Below, piece after piece: positions 1 through 12,400 of a stretch of DNA of 64,000 bases (position 1 is the first letter of the stretch; the number at the start of each line of letters is the position of its first letter). The position numbers and the translations under genes were made by a program. The notes below the pieces were generated by a model. It was given only the letters and a program-made list of their open reading frames with translations. It ran no database searches and had not been told where the DNA came from. Source of the DNA: Balanoglossus misakiensis (taxonomy: Eukaryota; Hemichordata); NCBI GenBank assembly GCA_040954595.2, contig CM082579.2, positions 10,292,001 through 10,356,000 on the forward strand, in the 5' to 3' direction.

Positions 1-310
1 TCTGCACAGTCTCTGTCTGCACCACGTTTTTAAAGTTACCCGTCATCTGGACATTTTAATGCTAATATAACTGTGCCTGAACGTGTCTGACGTCATTTGA
101 TATCGAAACATAATTGTATGCGAGGTTGCGCTCAGAAATAGGTGATTACACGTTTCATGTAAACCTGAATTGTACCTAGCTTATCTCGATAAAAGAGCAC
201 CAGGTTTAAAAACTGTTGATGAGATGTTACTGCAAAGGATCATTGATAATTTACAAACAAAAACCGATATAAGATAACACTGAAACAATGCACTCTTGTC
301 AAACCCGTAG
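1..310 (+). other. Intron sequence upstream of first visible exon of gene 1
   Basis: No exon with usable splice sites or cysteine repeat coding was found. The sequence reads as intron up to the acceptor at 309-310. Confidence 0.5.
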
Positions 311-472
311 TTGCCTGTACAACTGGACAATTTTTCGTTAATGAAACTAAAAGTTGCGTGTTGTGTGAGAAGGGTTACTATCAAGACGAACAAGCACAGC
401 TGGAGTGTATAGAGTGCCCTTTTGGTACATCAACTGTTAAAGAAGGAACCGTCAACAGTACCGATTGTATAC
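311..472 (+). CDS. Gene 1 exon 1 in window: ephrin-receptor-like repeat
   Basis: The exon follows an acceptor ending CCCGTAG and stops before GTAAGT. It is 162 bp, phase 1 at both ends. The translation has the Cys-x2-Cys-x2-Gly-Tyr-Tyr pattern and a CxxCPxGT ending of GCC2/GCC3 repeats. It needs at least one upstream exon outside the window; nothing exon-like was found in 1-310. Confidence 0.8.
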
Positions 473-3400
473 GTAAGTGACAGCATTATTTAAATAATGT
501 ATGTGTGTTATTCCACGATAACAGTGACTCTGTTGCGAGACGTGTGATTTGATTTCATATATAAATGTAAGCCACTTACTTTTCAAAGATGATCCATATC
601 ACAATGCATGGTTAAGTTGGATATGGAATACAAATCATCAAGCACTCAACATTGGGCCTTCATACTAATAGTAACACTATAGTTACAATGTATTTATAAG
701 AGGGGGGAGCCAATGTTGTGAATTTACTTGACTGTGTCCTAAATATGTTGTTCCAGCGCAATGCTTGTCGGGTTCCTTCTCAACTACCGGAGTTGAGGTT
801 TGCCAGACATGTCCCATTGGATATTACCAGTCAGAAGTAGGGCAGACGTCGTGCGTGGCGTGTCCTGATAACACAACCACAGATGGTCCAGGGAAAAACT
901 CATCTTTTGAATGTCGAGGTATGGCGGCTGTCTTATATTCCTATGACGCAATAGTGGGTGTCCACTAAGATGGGATGGTCGGGGTTTAAATGCACCATGC
1001 CAGACATGGATAGGCGTTCATTGTTTCTCACTGACAAAATTATTGTCCGTTCTTTTTCGATGATGGAGCGCAGACGAAGACATTTTAACAACTTGAAAAT
1101 AAATATATATTTTTTTATTTAGCGACTTTGATTTTTAAATTTGAAAAAGCCTATTGACAGATTTGTGTATTTCCTTTTGCTCATTGTATCCTATCCTGTA
1201 TGCAATCCGTCCTTCTTTTATACGATGAATCTCTTTGTTTTACATGCTTTGTCCTTTTTACTAATGTTCTACAGAGCGTTGCCCGACAGGCAGTTATTCT
1301 GCAGATGGACTTCAACCGTGTTTACTTTGTCCTCGGAGATACTATCAACCCCAAACTGGGCAACGCCAGTGCGTCCTCTGTGGAGGATCAAACACAACCA
1401 TCGGTGAAGGAAGTACATCTATTGACGATTGTTTTGGTGAGTACCAGTAAAGAAGTTATGTCAATGTCATGTATGACTGTTTTGAGGTTTATTCACTGAA
1501 TCCCCCTCTGTGAAAAGAATCGAAGAAACGTGAATTCTAAACATTGGATACTAAATCTCTTGAATTGCGTTGTTTGTCAGTGAGATCTATGGAAACTGTA
1601 CAGTCATGCTCAGAAAAGACACTATCCTTACATAAAGGAAGGTTTCTCAGGTTGCTTGGGCTTATACATAAAAGCACTAAACAGTGCATTTTGTTTTAAT
1701 CATGTACACCAAACTGTTCAATTTTTTACTTTGGTGTGATATATTGGCCTCTCCATAAATTGCTGCCGTTACCCTATGCAGTAATACTAGTTTATTTCGT
1801 GTGAATCGCTCCATTCATTTCACATTCAGTAAATGCATTTTTCGGTTCAATTTTTTCTTCTGTCCGGGGCACCTTCCTATGTACGGAAATATATGCTTGA
1901 GGCGAAACATTCATATGTACAATAATGGTTGGATTCCATGCTCTTTCTAATATTCATGATCTCTCTTAAAAGTGGTAAATTGTATTAACATCTGTTTAGG
2001 GCCTGGTCAGAATTAACAGGGGGGGAGGGCCGGTGCGATTGGGGGGAGGGTCACCATTTCTCATGCAACGGTATGGGGGAGGGCCGCTACATTTTGGGCA
2101 CTTGTCAAGGGGAGGGTCATTAATTTTTGTGCAAGGATGACACCGATAATGTCAAAAATTTGAAGTGTTACAGAGAAATCCTGAAAAGAGACTTGCGCTC
2201 ATATAGGCACTCCTGTATGGATGTATTGACATCCCTTGTACTACAAAATACATCACACAACTCACAAAACATACACATGTACCAGTATGTGATCTTAAAC
2301 CCCATAACCCTAACCCTAACCCTAACCCAAACCCTAACCCTAACCCTAACCCTAATTTCTTAAGCGAAGGGGAGCACAGTACGATATTTTACCCACAATT
2401 CTCCATGATTTGTATCATCAAGGTTGTCCATTTAATAACTTTTTCTGTTTTAGATACTAACAATGATATGAAGTACATATAACTGTATTTATCTAGGAAA
2501 AGTATGTTGAGGAATAAGAGTGAAAATTTCAAAATGAATATTTAAAAGCCATAGGAATCAAAGTATTCATGTACTGCAAATGTCACACTTTGGAGGAAAC
2601 AAGCAAATAACTAACTGAGGTGTATTTAATAGTGGTCTACAATTTTCTGTACAAATGTGAACTTTGCCTGGTTTGACTGAGTAATATCTGATTGTACAAA
2701 TCAGAATGAATCATCGGATATTGTGTAGCCCGGAGACACAGGCGTCGATCTAGAATACAACGCCCGGGGACAGTAGAGAAATTTCCTGCTGAGCTGAAAG
2801 ATAGTAGCCCTGGCAACGATCAGGGTCGCTTAGTAACGAATGGATAACGAGTGATCTATCAAATGTTGACGGGCGCCAGTGGTTGGATGATATAATAGAC
2901 AAAGCTTGGTTATGAACATTCATACACCTTCAAAACCACTCCCACACCCCGTTGCGGGAATTTCACTCATGACTCCACCTCTATTTCCTTATTTAGAATG
3001 CGATGATGTCATTTGGTTTACACATTGTTACATTTAAGTGACCAATTAGCTTACACACAAGATTTACCACCCGTGTCGTTCTCCGCACAGAATTCGGTGC
3101 GTAAATAGAGACTGTCCCCGGGCGTTCCTTTTCCCCTACTACGCCTGTGTCTCCGGGCTAAATATTGTGGGGAGGGTCACTTGATTTTGTTCACGGAGAA
3201 GGGGAGGGTCAGCATTTTTTGTGCAAGAAATCGGTGGAGGGTCAGTATTTTTCATGCATGCGGATTTTGAATCGCACCGGCCTTCCCCCCCCCCCCCTGT
3301 TAATTCTGACCAGGCCCTTAGATGCTTTCATTTGGATTACTGACTAGCACTGTTTATGAATATACCTATCAGGACCATCATTTTGAACGTATGTTTTTTC

Positions 3401-6400
3401 TCTCCTTTTTCCAGCGATCAACGAATGTCAGAGTTCTCCTTGCATCAATGGAGGTACCTGCCAGGATTTGATTGACAGCTACCTCTGCTCATGCCCAGCC
3501 GGATATAATGGAATTAACTGTGAAATAAACATTGATGAATGCGAGTCGCACCCCTGCCTCAACAATGGTACATGCCATGACGGTGTTGCTAATTTCACTT
3601 GTAAATGTCAACCTGGATTTAGTGGTAAGGTTATTGAACTTTATATTAGAGAGTACTTTAGACGCTAGACGCCTTTACGTTTTGGACTAAGCGTCCACAA
3701 ATAACGATTGACTGACACATTGACCAGCAGAAGACACTTTGTGTATGTAGTACACCAGAATTAACCAGCTACATTTGTATTGATTAAAAGACTGCATTAA
3801 CAATTTTTGTTTTTTTTAGGTGATGACTGTAGTATCAATATCAACGAGTGTGATTCATCGCCTTGTCTGAATGGTGGAATTTGCGAAGATGATGTTAACA
3901 GCTACATGTGCCACTGCTCCTCCAACTTTTATGGCGACATCTGTGAAAATGAAGTGGATTTCTGTCAGTCCAGTCCATGTGTCAATGGGGCCTCTTGCAT
4001 CGACCAGACCGATGGCTATGCGTGCACATGTCTGAGTGGCTTCACCGGAACAAACTGCCAGATTGACATTGACGACTGTAGAAATCAGCCATGCAAAAAC
4101 CAGGGCAGTTGCATTGATGGTATCAACTCATTTACATGTGACTGTACACAAGGCTACACAGGAACTACATGTGACAGTAAAATTGATCTGTGTTCGTCTA
4201 CACCCTGCTTCAACAATGCCACGTGTTATGACTTAGGCAACACGGTATCATGCCTTTGTCCACTGGGCAAGACCGGTACCTTCTGCGAGAGTGACTTTGA
4301 TGAGGTAGACAATCCCTGTGAAAATGGCGGCACTTTTATCATTTTGAATGGCGGTATTGAGTGTGTCTGCCCCGATGGTTATGTGGGCCAATATTGTGAA
4401 ACGGATTTCAATGAGTGTGCATCAAATCCTTGTTCAAATGGAGGTTCCTGTGTCGATGGCATTGCATTTTACCAGTGTTTATGTCCACTGGGATTTCAAG
4501 GTACGTAACCACTATGGTGGTGATCAGGTACATTCGTGACTGTTTAATCATGTATAACTCAGCTAATGATTATGAAGAAGGAAATGCTATAAAATCGTGG
4601 TGAACTCACAAAATTTACGGAAATGCTTATTCACTATTCAATCACAAATGGAGTGTATGAAATATATTAGCCTGTCGTAAACCATTACACATTTTAACAT
4701 CTAGGCACAATTTGTGTGCCATTATGGTTTCCGTGTGTCAATTTTTAGAGGTTTTACACTTTGCATGGTACAAAGTTTCAGTCACCGTGCCATAAAATTG
4801 ACTTTTAAGATATAACTGGGTTTTTTTTCAAAAATGATACGTAGGTTTTGATTGTGAGGAAGACACAGACGAATGTTCATCTAATCCTTGCGGTGATGGA
4901 TCGACCTGTGAAGACCAAATCAACGGATACTCATGTCGTTGTAAAGAAGGATTCACTGGTGTAAACTGCCAAGATGTGACTGATCCATGTGACCAGCTGC
5001 CGTGTGCAAATAATGGTACTTGTGAAAGTTTGACAGACGGAAGTTATTCATGTTCTTGTCTGCCAGGTTACAAAGGTGAGCATTGACAGAATGTTTTAGG
5101 CATTTGGCTTAAATTTAGGATCACCTGTGCTAAGTTCTTCCGCAACATGTTGAATCGTTTAGATAGCAGTATGTCAGGATTGTGGATAGGCGACTGTACC
5201 CATGTCTGACGTTTGGCCCACAAAATGCAGTCGATTATGAGCGTATGTGTAGGACTGTATCTAAAGACCGTTAAGACCTCGGACATCTCATTTAAAGAAC
5301 ACTTTAACCTTTACGAGAATGGAATCTCTATTACACAAATACACGTGTATTTACAGCCGAAATTATGAAAGGTCGCCGATTCAATATGTGATCTAGACGT
5401 CCTGTGTGCACTGAACACACGATGTGTTTATCTAACACAAACAACAGAACCTCTCATAAAAGAGATGCGGTATCATTAGACTAATTACAGATGGTAGTCT
5501 GGAAACACGCTCCCCCTCAGAGAGAGTTGTTTACTTGGGTACACTCTCAACATAAAGCGTATACACTTTGAGATTAAACTTTGACATCTGTGTTACAAGA
5601 GAATAAAGTTTCAAATACCATCTGTAATTAGTCTAATGATACCGCATCTCTTTTATGAGAGGTTCTGTTGTTTGTGTTAGATAAACACATCGTGTGTTCA
5701 GTGCACACAGGACGTCTAGATCACATATTGAATCGGCGACCTTTCATAATTTCGGCTGTATTTTGTTCTTCATCACTACAGGCTTTGATTGTGGGGTCAA
5801 CACAGATGAATGCCTATCTCAACCGTGCCTTTATGGTGGACATTGCGTGGATGGCATCAATGAGTTCACCTGCGAATGCAGTGATGGATTTGAAGGAATC
5901 AGATGTGAAGTGAACATCGATGATTGCACCGCGACGTAAGTCTTTTATGTCCATCATTATATGACATTAATCAGAGCGAAATAATCAGCAATAATTTCCA
6001 CATTATACTCAGGCCTATTCATAATACATTTGATACTGCTATCCTTGGAGATTTGATGTCGACAGTAAGTTTATCACAAATGTTATGAATGAATGAATGA
6101 ATGAATGAATGAATGAATGAATGAATGAATGAATGAATGAATGAATGAATGAATGAATGAATGAATGAATGAACAAACGAATGGATGGATGGATGGATGG
6201 TTGGATTAATTCATTCATTAGTTCATTCATTGATGGATGAATGAATGAATGAATGAATGCGTGAATGAAAGAAATAATGAATGAATGAGTGTCTTTTAAG
6301 AAATACACATTTATTCATTATTATGTTTTTCCTAAAAACTTGCAGATCATGTGTTAATGGTGGGACATGCAAAGATGGTATAAACAGCTACACGTGTGTG

Positions 6401-9400
6401 TGCTCAAAAGACTTTACTGGCTTTCGGTGTGAAACTGCTGTCGACTATTGCACGAGTGGACCTTGTCTTAATGCAGGTGTTTGCCAGAGTGTGATTGGAG
6501 GCTACACATGTTCATGTGCACCTGGTTTCGCTGGTCCCGTCTGTCAGTTTAACATTAACGAGTGCATCAGTTTTCCCTGCATCAATGCATACAGCTGTGA
6601 TGACGGCATCGGCGACTATACGTGCAATTGCAAACCTGGTTGGACAGGTAAAAACTGTGACCAACCTTTCCAGGCATGCATTTCGTCCCCATGCCAAAAT
6701 GACGGTTATTGTTTCAATGTGGGGATTACTTACATATGTGTATGTAAAACAGGATTCACAGGTACGAATTGCGACACCAACATAGATGACTGCGTTGGAC
6801 ATGTTTGTAAGAACGGCGCAACTTGTATTGATGGAGTCAACAAATATACCTGCACGTGCCCACCGCTATATTTAGGCAGACTTTGTCAACTGAAGGCCCA
6901 TGATTACTGTTCACCAAACCCATGTAGTAATAATGGACAATGTACCAATTTTCTGACCGACTACGAATGTACCTGTTTACCTGGTTTCCAAGGTGACCAC
7001 TGTGAAAGTGATGTTGATGACTGCATCGGCCACAATTGTCAAAATGGAGCCACGTGTGTGGATAAGGTAGATTGATTTTCATCTAGATGTGGTAAATATG
7101 TTATCATATAAGCAGTTGGTATGTGTTGATTGCTTTTCTTTCTGTGATAGTGTAAAAACATCTAAAAATGCAAAATACGTAGCAATTGTCTGTTATCACT
7201 TCATTGCAAGATAATGTAAATACACTTAATTTTAGCAAACAAAAATGGACGCCTTGAACGTACTTTTTATTGATGTGCGCTTTTCTTTAAAATATTGATA
7301 ATTAAGTGCACATAAATTTACATATGTTATGATAACAATGATTCCTTACAGATTAACAGCTACAGCTGTCGTTGTATGCCGGGATTTATTGGTCAATATT
7401 GTGATACCAATGTCAACGAATGTCAGTCATTACCATGTCAAAATGGAGGCAGTTGTATTGATGTCGTCGACGGATATTCCTGTTCATGCTCACCAGGTAA
7501 TTAAACTGTAAATTTCACAAGTTTTGTTCAACTATCATTTTTTTTCTTGGTTACTCTCAAACTATATAAAAAAATACAATAGATTGCCCTTTAATGGTGT
7601 CTATTTAAATCTCGAATTTAAAGGATGAGAAGTGACGTTTTTAATGATCAAGATATTTCGATCAAGTGAAATTTTACAGGAATTACAGGAGTTGACGCTG
7701 TTTCCAGTCAGTATTTTTATCTGTCATGTGTACACGCCCACAAGTATTTCTGTACATGCGTTGTCATCCCATTATGTCACCTTGTCAGAATTCTCTTTTC
7801 ATATAAACCATGCCACTGATTTGTTTCATAGGCTTCCGTGGTGTACACTGTGAAATCAACATTGACGAATGCATACCTAATCCATGTCAAAATTTGGCGG
7901 AATGTGTTGACAGAATCAACGATTTCAATTGTCTGTGTGAAGCTGGCTACAGGTGTGTAGGGTCACGGATAATTAAAACAGACGCATGACATATAAAATG
8001 TATACTTGGTTCAACCCCCACCCTAGACTCTATGGCAGTCGCTGTGCCTGTCGATAAGGAATGGAACGTTCGTACGACGCGCCGCCAGTGTGATTAGCGT
8101 CGCGTCCACAGGACGTTCTATACGTAACGGACGCGGACGCGCATTTCATTTTCAGTATCACACAGTCTTGGAGCAAGACTACCCCCACCCCTAAGAGAAA
8201 TTTTAGGAGTGTTAATAGCTTGCAAACATTTGTACCATCAACTTTCACATACCGACCCTCTCAAAACAAAAAATAGTATTTGTTTCCATCCCGAGCATGC
8301 AGGATAATAATTAAACAGTATGTCCATTTAAAGTTGTGATATTTACTTTGTAGAGTGATTGACGTATTCATTGAAACTACATCTGCATTATGCATCCAGA
8401 TAGATTGGTTTTAGTCTGCTGCAAACATTGTGATGCGCTCAATCTTCTTACAGGCGATGATTACCTCTATCCCTGCACAAAAAAGCGTTGTTTTCAACGT
8501 AGCTACTAAACATGTTATCTATACCATTACTGTGAAATATGTTATAAACTTGTTCTGCTCTGTGGTACTCCCAGAAGAAGAAACAATCTGCTTCATGGGT
8601 GATGGCGAAATTGTTTTTGATCTTTTCCACTCTTTAATTTTGTAGTGGCAAGACGTGTGATGTAAACATTGACGAATGTCTGAGTACACCTTGTGTCAAT
8701 GGTGCTACATGCTTAGATGGTGTTGATGAATATTCCTGCAAATGCTCTCCTGGGTATTCTGGAACACATTGTGAAGAAGGTGTGTGGGTTCAATATTTAA
8801 TTGTTTCTATCATATTAATAACAGTGCTATAAATGTTAGTATTAATGGTATAGTTTAAACATTAAAGTGTGATATTACTTTTATGATCACTTTCGAAATA
8901 ACCTCTGAAATGTTGTCTTTACAATGTGTACGTAAATATATGCTGCATGTGATACATCAATTGATTGTTTTGGTACTGGTATTCTTAGAGTTTGGTACAT
9001 GCGATCAGCGGTCTGAACACAGCCAGAAATCTTATAATTTGCATTTATTGGCGAAGTGTTGATTGTTGACTAATCATATGCAATTTACTTGCACCATATA
9101 AGCAAACAAAGCTGAGGTGATCGTAAAGTTGACGTGTTAAACACATTTGTTAATTTTACTGCTTGTAATTTTTAGAGAAGGCTTCGCACATTTAGTAAGA
9201 GTATATTTCTATCAACCTTTTTCAGTAATACCAGCAGACTATGACTTCAAGTTTGTAAATTCTACGCTCAATGACAACGTCAATGTGGACGTTAAAAGTT
9301 CAGCCCCGATAGAGTCATTTACTCTAGCGTTTTGGGCGCGCATCACAGGCGAACCATTCAATTTACAACTGGAATATCACAGTAATGGAACATCATCGTT

Positions 9401-12400
9401 TCTTCTCGGCATCACCGAGAGTGGCGCTATCGTTGCCATAAATGGGTAAGGATCTATATCCATGCATCCATCCACCTTTAAGCAAATCAAGTAGAAATCT
9501 CAGATGACTGATTTGAACAGTGACTACGTTTAGTAATGATTTGTAAAAATCACCAGACCAATTTCATTGCCTAGAATGATTCAATTAGTAGAAAATACTT
9601 TCAGGAAAAAAACACCACTGATATACCCGGAATATCTTATCAAATAATATGTCTTATTGTAATCTACACATAAAAATGAGGAATTTCCTAGACTAAATGA
9701 TTACATGTATGCCAAGTTTTGCAATTAATACAAATTTCGCGTTGTTACGCAGTGGTGGACACGTATCATTCTCGATCCTGTTGGATAGTAGATGGCACAG
9801 CATTGCACTCACTTGGCTTGGATCCAATGGCGATCTGAATATCACCAAAGATGGTCAAGTTCACGACTCTGTGGTAAATTTCCAGACGGGAACCAGCCTA
9901 CCAAACATTGGAACGTTCAGTATTAAATCAGAAAACAATGGTTAGTATGAAGCAATATATGACAAACATAAAACACAAACGTAGGCCCAATTGGCCAAGG
10001 CCAAAGGCCGGAAGTTTGAATAACAAAGTTAAAAAGATTTGTTCTGTCTGTCTTCATGTCTAAACCAAATTGCTTCTGAATCATGAGTATATTGGCTCAG
10101 GGTTTGATTGTGTACTTAATATGTTGCTCCATAAAATTGAACCAAAATTTAAAAGAGGATCAACATTAGTCGTTGTCTAAACGAACTACACATGGTACAC
10201 AGTTTGGGGAAACCATAAGATACTGAAAGACTCTTCACAAATACATGACCTTAACTTTGATAAATTGTACAAAAACTTATCCTGTCTTTATTAAGTTGTA
10301 AGTGCTTCAAACACTCGTTTCACAACTTTAATGTGCCAAGATGCGGAAAGGTTGTTGTATGCTCTTTTTTCTGAATGTGGACCACATAATTTTCTTTTTT
10401 TGCTTCCCACAACTGCTTATCAGGAGACGTCAATGTGGAGGTGAGCTCTGTGAATATGTGGAACAACGTCATCGGCGACCCTGCAATGACTACTGTAACA
10501 TCTAGTTGTTCTCAATCATCTTTGGGCAACGTCTTCACGTGGTCAAGCTTTACTGGTAACACTTTTAGATCGGGTCTCATTCTTGAGTCACCGTCACTGT
10601 GTGATGGTAAGTTATTCAATTTGTTTACAAAGCATGTTGAAGACATGTAGTATGGTTTCTTCATCTCAGTCGCCGTTGTTTCAATTCCCATTACAACAGT
10701 GTCCTCATTAGGTCATTGTGCAATGTCGCTGTTCACATGAAACGATTTCAGACCATAACCAGAAGGTGAGATTGACGTATAGGGGAGGAAAAACAAGTCA
10801 AAATTGGAAATCACAAATGATTTAATAATAATCGATTGAGTGTGCAATACACATAAACTTTATCTCAGAAGTCTTACTTACAATTCCAAGATACATACAC
10901 ATCAGACTTCGGATGAAGTTGCTTATTATCATGAAGTCTGGGGATCTGTGATTGAGATCAATCTAGCAATGCCCATATGTTGTCACTATCATAACTCAGA
11001 TATGACTAAATCCACATTTTTCACTGTGATGAGAGATGAGAAACAGTTTCTGTTGTGATTGCTGCCAGGACGGTTTTTATTGCATGCATCAGTGCTTTAT
11101 GTACTAATAAGATAATTTTTCTAATTCCCTGTTTAAGATACTGACGAATGTGCAAGTAATCCATGTCTAAATGGTGGCTCCTGCATTGATACATTGAACA
11201 GTTTCCAGTGTGAGTGTCCAGAGGAATACACAGGTTTAACATGCAATGAATTGATTGACTTCTGTGATGATAATCTTTGCCAGAATGGTGCTTCGTGTGA
11301 GGTGGTAAATACAACCTATATTTGTATCTGTGACAATGGCTTCAAAGGGGAGCTTTGTGCCATTAAGATAGGTAAGTGTTACATAATCATATAAAAGATA
11401 AACTTTATTATAGTTGTTTAAAATTGCTAACAGTAGTGATATATCATTAGTAATTCATTAAAGTGGTCGTGCTAAAATGGGGTATATTTCAGAAGTCAAT
11501 CTTGTAGCACGATTCTAACAACTATTTGCAGGCTATTTGTAAGATCGTATTATAACAAAGTAGTTTCAATCATGTTACATTATCACTTTGTTAAGAAAAT
11601 AGATTTCCATTAATTTAATAATGAATGAATAGAAGCCCATTCAGAAGCGGCCACTTTCTTCACACAAACAAAAGACATGATGGTGTAAGTCAATTTGAAG
11701 TGACTGCAGCTCTTAATATTTCTTAGTTATCCTAATGGAAATAACAGTTCTATATACAATGTAAATACTCTTTGATGTGTACCCTACTTTAATATTTGTT
11801 TTGTTGTATAGTTTATTAATTACTTACTGTCAAATTCACAATATTGTTTCCTATATCAATAATGTTACTAGTTAATGGAGGATGGTCAGTTTGGAGTGAA
11901 TGGTCCGAATGCTCTGCTACATGTATATCTATTTGATCTCAGTCATTTTCTCAGTTAATGTATGAGTATTACATAAATTATAACGTACTGAATCTGAGAT
12001 AACTATAGACACATTACAATTTTAACTGAGCTGTACTGATCGTGTTTTAGTGAATGGAGGCTGGTCAGTTTGGAGTGAGTGGTCAGAATGCTCTGCTACA
12101 TGTGATGGTGGGACCTACTATAGAACTAGAACATGTGATGACCCCCCTCCACTCAACGGTGGCTTAGATTGTGTTGGAGAAAGCAACGTCACAGAGGCCT
12201 GTAACACAGAAGATTGTCCTGGTTAGTCATTAGTTGCTTTAATTTACTAACACTGGTTTTCACCAAATACCATGTTTTATTCACTGTGCTTCTGAAACTA
12301 ATATCAAATTTCCTGTTTCCACATGTGAACATGTCTTTATTCAAAACTCATTTATGTAGACAAGAACGATTGTATTCGTCTTACTTGCATCTATACCTAT

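Larger units (their letters stand above)
1999..3317. mobile_element. MITE-like DNA transposon with TTA duplications
   Basis: The element lies in gene 1 intron 3 (1437-3414). It starts GGGCCTGGTCAGAATTAACA (1999) and ends with the inverted copy (3270-3317). The arms are about 45 bp, including a G/C run and GCCGGTGCGATT. It is flanked by TTA on both sides (1996-1998, 3318-3320), which fits the 3-bp TWA duplication of PIF/Harbinger elements. It holds no transposase. GGGGAGGGTCA-type direct subrepeats occur near both ends. Confidence 0.8.

Noticed and set aside
2127-2363. Open frame running through the telomeric tract
   Set aside because: It lies within a MITE; the C-terminal TLTLTQ repeat is just translated CCCTAA.
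6039-6308. Minus-strand frame rich in SFIHSFIH
   Set aside because: It is a translation of the (GAAT)n microsatellite.
11872-11924. Full second TSP1 domain
   Set aside because: Only the first 53 bases of the exon are present; the cysteine-rich remainder is missing, so it cannot form a whole domain.
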